DNA from: an uncultured Ruminobacter sp.
GTDB lineage: Bacteria; Pseudomonadota; Gammaproteobacteria; Enterobacterales; Succinivibrionaceae
Direction: 5' to 3'
Length of the DNA: 8,613 nucleotides
Assembly: GCA_900767005.1 (NCBI GenBank)
Contig: CAAFXL010000328.1
Coordinates: 1 to 8,613, forward strand
The notes beneath the pieces were generated by a model. That model worked only from the letters and a program-made list of their open reading frames with translations. It was not told the DNA's origin and ran no database searches. Each line of letters opens with the position of its first letter. Position 1 is the first letter of the stretch. Position numbers and translations under genes: made by a program. Below, one piece after another: positions 6,855 through 8,613 of the stretch.

Positions 6855-7004
6855 TACCTTTTAGTCGCTAAAAGGTAGGATTGAGGAAACTCAAAATTTT
6901 TTTATTCAAAAACACACACTAAATGTTAAGAAATTACTTGGGTGCTCGTAAGAGTTTGTAATTTTGTTTAGTGGAGGCTTAACCCTTTAAAGAGGAATTT
7001 TATT
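6855..7004 (+). promoter_or_regulatory. Structured rpsB 5' leader, candidate S2 autoregulatory RNA
   Basis: In E. coli, S2 represses rpsB-tsf through the long rpsB leader. Here the leader shows four elements by hand folding. (1) A perfect 10-bp hairpin at its 5' end (6855-6864 with 6868-6877, loop TCG). (2) A small TTGAG/CTCAA hairpin with a GAAA loop (6881-6894), followed by a U7 run (6897-6903). (3) A long three-tier hairpin: 6917-6924 with 6966-6973 (8 bp), 6930-6937 with 6958-6965 (8 bp), and 6944-6947 with 6952-6955 (4 bp, GTAA loop), with a 5-nt bulge and an asymmetric internal loop TTGGGT/TT. (4) ACCC at 6982-6985, which can pair with GGGT (6940-6943) of that internal loop to form a pseudoknot just before the ribosome binding site. 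The pairings are seen; S2 binding is inferred by homology. Confidence 0.7.
6992..6996 (+). promoter_or_regulatory. Ribosome binding site of rpsB
   Basis: GAGGA (6992-6996) lies eight bases before the ATG at 7005 and is the functional Shine-Dalgarno by spacing. A stronger GGAGG occurs at 6973-6977, but 27 nt from the ATG, too far to place the start codon. Confidence 0.85.
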
Positions 7005-7736
7005 ATGACACAGGTTTCTATTGCCGAAATGTTTGATGCTGGTGTTCATTTTGGTCACCAGACTCGTTACTGGAACCCAAAGATGAAGCAGTATATCTAT
7101 GGCTCTCGTAATGGTGTTCATATCATTAACCTAGATAAGACTCAAGCAGCTTTTGAAGATGCTTTAAACTTTATCAGCAACAAGGTTGCTCATAAGGGTA
7201 AGGTTTTATTCGTTGGTACAAAGCGTGCTGCTAGCGAAAAGGTTAAGGATGCTGCATTAAGCTGTGGTCAGTACTACGTAAATCACCGTTGGTTAGGTGG
7301 TATGCTTACTAACTGGTCAACTGTTAAGCAGTCAATCAAGCGTCTAAAGGAGCTTGAAACTCAGTCTACTGATGGTACTTTTGAAAAGCTAACTAAGAAG
7401 GAAGCTTTAGAACGTACTCGTGATATGGCTAAGCTTGAAAAGAGCCGTGGCGGTATCAAGAATATGGGTACTCTACCAGATGTAATTTTTGTAATCGATG
7501 CTGAAGTTGAACACATCGCTATTGCAGAAGCAAACAATTTAGGTATTCCTGTAGTTGCAATCGTTGATACTAACTCATGCCCAGATAACGTAGATTACGT
7601 AATTCCTGGTAACGATGATGCTGTTAAGGCAATCAGCCTATACTTAGATAAGGTATCAGCTGTTATTAATTCTGCTCGTGAAGCTGTAACTACTGCTCAG
7701 GCTCAAGAAGCTCCAGCAGAACAGTCTGCAGAATAA
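7005..7736 (+). CDS. rpsB: 30S ribosomal protein S2
   Basis: S2 is a small-subunit protein that assembles late on the back of the 30S head-body junction, is needed for S1 binding, and in E. coli represses its own operon. The protein has 243 residues (E. coli 241). Family motifs are intact: AGVHFGHQTRYWNPKM at 12-27, LFVGTKRAA at 68-76, NHRWLGGMLTNW at 93-104 and LPDVIFVID at 157-165. The C-terminus is the usual flexible Ala/Gln/Glu tail. The ATG at 7005 has GAGGA at the right distance and gives the normal N-terminus apart from variable residues 2-10. All 20 lysines are encoded by AAG, a strong bias for an AT-rich gene. It is followed by an intercistronic hairpin and tsf, the standard operon order. 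Confidence 0.99.
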   Translation: MTQVSIAEMFDAGVHFGHQTRYWNPKMKQYIYGSRNGVHIINLDKTQAAFEDALNFISNKVAHKGKVLFVGTKRAASEKVKDAALSCGQYYVNHRWLGGMLTNWSTVKQSIKRLKELETQSTDGTFEKLTKKEALERTRDMAKLEKSRGGIKNMGTLPDVIFVIDAEVEHIAIAEANNLGIPVVAIVDTNSCPDNVDYVIPGNDDAVKAISLYLDKVSAVINSAREAVTTAQAQEAPAEQSAE

Positions 7737-7755
7737 TTTAATTAAACCGTAATTT

Positions 7756-7779
7756 AATCGGGAGTTTACTCCCGATTTT
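7756..7779 (+). terminator. rpsB-tsf intercistronic hairpin, possible partial terminator
   Basis: AATCGGGAG (7756-7764) and CTCCCGATT (7769-7777) form a perfect 9-bp stem with loop TTTA, followed by only a short T stretch (7776-7779, then AA). It starts 19 nt after the rpsB stop and lies before the tsf ribosome binding site. The weak T run suggests a leaky terminator or an RNA-processing/stability element that lets rpsB and tsf be expressed at different levels, not a full stop. Confidence 0.7.
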
Positions 7780-7800
7780 AATCTGATAAAAGGATTTAAA

Positions 7801-8613
7801 ATGGCAAATATTACTGCTGCCCTTGTAAAGGAACTACGTGAACGTACTGGCGCCGGTATGATGGATTGTAAGAAAGCATTAGTTGAAGCTGATGGTAATA
7901 TCGAACTTGCAATCGACAACATGCGTAAGAACGGTCAAGCTAAGGCTGCTAAGAAGGCTGGTCGTGTAACAGCTGAAGGCGTTATCGCTTCAGCTGTTAA
8001 TGGTGGTAAGGCTGTAATCGTTGAAGTTAACTGCGAAACTGACTTCGTTGCAAAAGATGCAAGCTTCAATGAATTCTGCAATACTATCGCTAAGTTAGCA
8101 TTAGATAATAATGTTACTGATGTAGATGCATTAAAGGCATTAACTTATCCAAATTCAAGTGACACTGTTGAAGTAACTCTTAACAATTTAATTGCTAAGA
8201 TTGGTGAAAACATGTCAATTCGTCGTATTGCAGCAATTGAAAGCTCAAATGTTGGTTTATACGTTCATGGTAACAAGCGTATTGGTGTATTACTAGACCT
8301 TGAAGGTGGTGATGCTCAGCTTGCTAAGGATGTTGCAATGCACATTTGTGGTTGCTCTCCACTATATGTTAATCCAGAAGATGTTCCAGCTGAAAAGGTT
8401 GAACATGAACGTCAGGTTCAGATTGACATCGCTATGAAGGAAAACGAAGAAGCTGCTAAGCCAAAGCCAAAGGAAATCGTTGAAAAGATGATCAATGGTC
8501 GTATGGCTAAGTACACTGGCGAAATCTCTTTAACTACTCAACCATTCGTTAAGGATGATAAGGTTAAGGTTGGCGACTTACTTAAGAGTAAGGGTGCTAA
8601 GGCTAAGTCATTC
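7801..8613 (+). CDS. tsf: Elongation factor Ts (3' end cut by the window)
   Basis: EF-Ts is the cytoplasmic guanine-nucleotide exchange factor that recycles EF-Tu-GDP. 271 codons are visible without a stop; the last ones (KAKSF) align with VTGF before the final beta-strand of E. coli EF-Ts, so about 25-30 residues are missing. The N-terminal UBA-like domain (1 to about 54) opens with KELRERTGAGMMDCKKAL. TDFVAKD at 80-86 carries the Asp-Phe pair (81-82) that disturbs the Mg site of EF-Tu. KIGENMSIRR and the C-terminal GRMAKYTGEISL block are also present. Two segments look longer than in E. coli: one before KIGENM and one at the lysine/proline stretch near KPKPKE. The ATG at 7801 has AAGGA (7790-7794) six bases upstream. 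About 26 of its 28 lysines are AAG. Confidence 0.98.
   Translation, partial: MANITAALVKELRERTGAGMMDCKKALVEADGNIELAIDNMRKNGQAKAAKKAGRVTAEGVIASAVNGGKAVIVEVNCETDFVAKDASFNEFCNTIAKLALDNNVTDVDALKALTYPNSSDTVEVTLNNLIAKIGENMSIRRIAAIESSNVGLYVHGNKRIGVLLDLEGGDAQLAKDVAMHICGCSPLYVNPEDVPAEKVEHERQVQIDIAMKENEEAAKPKPKEIVEKMINGRMAKYTGEISLTTQPFVKDDKVKVGDLLKSKGAKAKSF

Noticed and set aside
6973..7004. A leader peptide driven by GGAGG at 6973-6977
   Set aside because: No start codon lies 5-12 bases downstream; TAA triplets follow almost at once.
7756..7779. A complete terminator separating rpsB from tsf
   Set aside because: The T run is only four bases, tsf has no visible promoter of its own in the 64-nt gap, and rpsB-tsf is a conserved operon.
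7656..7922. Minus-strand open frame across the rpsB-tsf junction, 88 codons
   Set aside because: It runs antisense to conserved rpsB and tsf coding sequence and has no supporting features.
1..8613. Mobile element, CRISPR array, phage gene, toxin-antitoxin or defence system
   Set aside because: Every long open frame is a recognised housekeeping gene, synteny is conserved, and no terminal inverted repeats, spacer-repeat pattern or tRNA were found on reading.

Overview
The window is core-genome DNA from an AT-rich gammaproteobacterium. NqrD/E/F, DapD, GlnD, MetAP, S2 and EF-Ts read as close relatives of their Vibrio/Escherichia counterparts. The divergent arrangement of map-glnD-dapD against rpsB-tsf is the order known from E. 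coli and its relatives. The AT-rich sequence and near-exclusive AAG lysine codons in the highly expressed genes would fit a host- or rumen-associated lineage such as Succinivibrionaceae, but that placement is a guess from composition. I see no insertion sequence, phage gene, CRISPR array, tRNA or defence system. I do not think a new protein-coding system is present; the most interesting content is RNA structure and non-coding DNA.

Layout. Positions 1-1984 (+) hold the end of the Na+-translocating NADH:quinone oxidoreductase operon: the nqrD tail, nqrE and nqrF, closed by a strong intrinsic terminator (2006-2034). Positions 2035-2208 are a G-rich, C-poor stretch between two convergent terminators, with one possible 27-codon ORF. 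Positions 2209-6533 (-) form a tight operon transcribed map -> glnD -> dapD (5-nt gap, then 7-nt overlap), ending in a terminator at 2209-2239. Positions 6534-7004 are a 471-nt divergent intergenic region. It carries a map promoter, several dyads, a near-consensus sigma70 promoter for rpsB, and an approximately 149-nt rpsB leader that folds by hand into a long three-tier hairpin with a possible pseudoknot next to the ribosome binding site. Positions 7005-8613 (+) carry rpsB and tsf (tsf runs off the window), separated by a perfect intercistronic hairpin.

How the genes work together. NqrDEF are part of the respiratory sodium pump: NqrF takes electrons from NADH through FAD and a [2Fe-2S] cluster and passes them to the Fe centre held by NqrD and NqrE. 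The map-glnD-dapD operon combines protein N-terminal maturation, nitrogen sensing through PII, and the succinylase branch of lysine/diaminopimelate synthesis. rpsB-tsf supplies ribosomal protein S2 and the EF-Tu nucleotide exchange factor; in E. coli S2 represses this operon through the rpsB leader, and the structure seen here is a good candidate for the same control.
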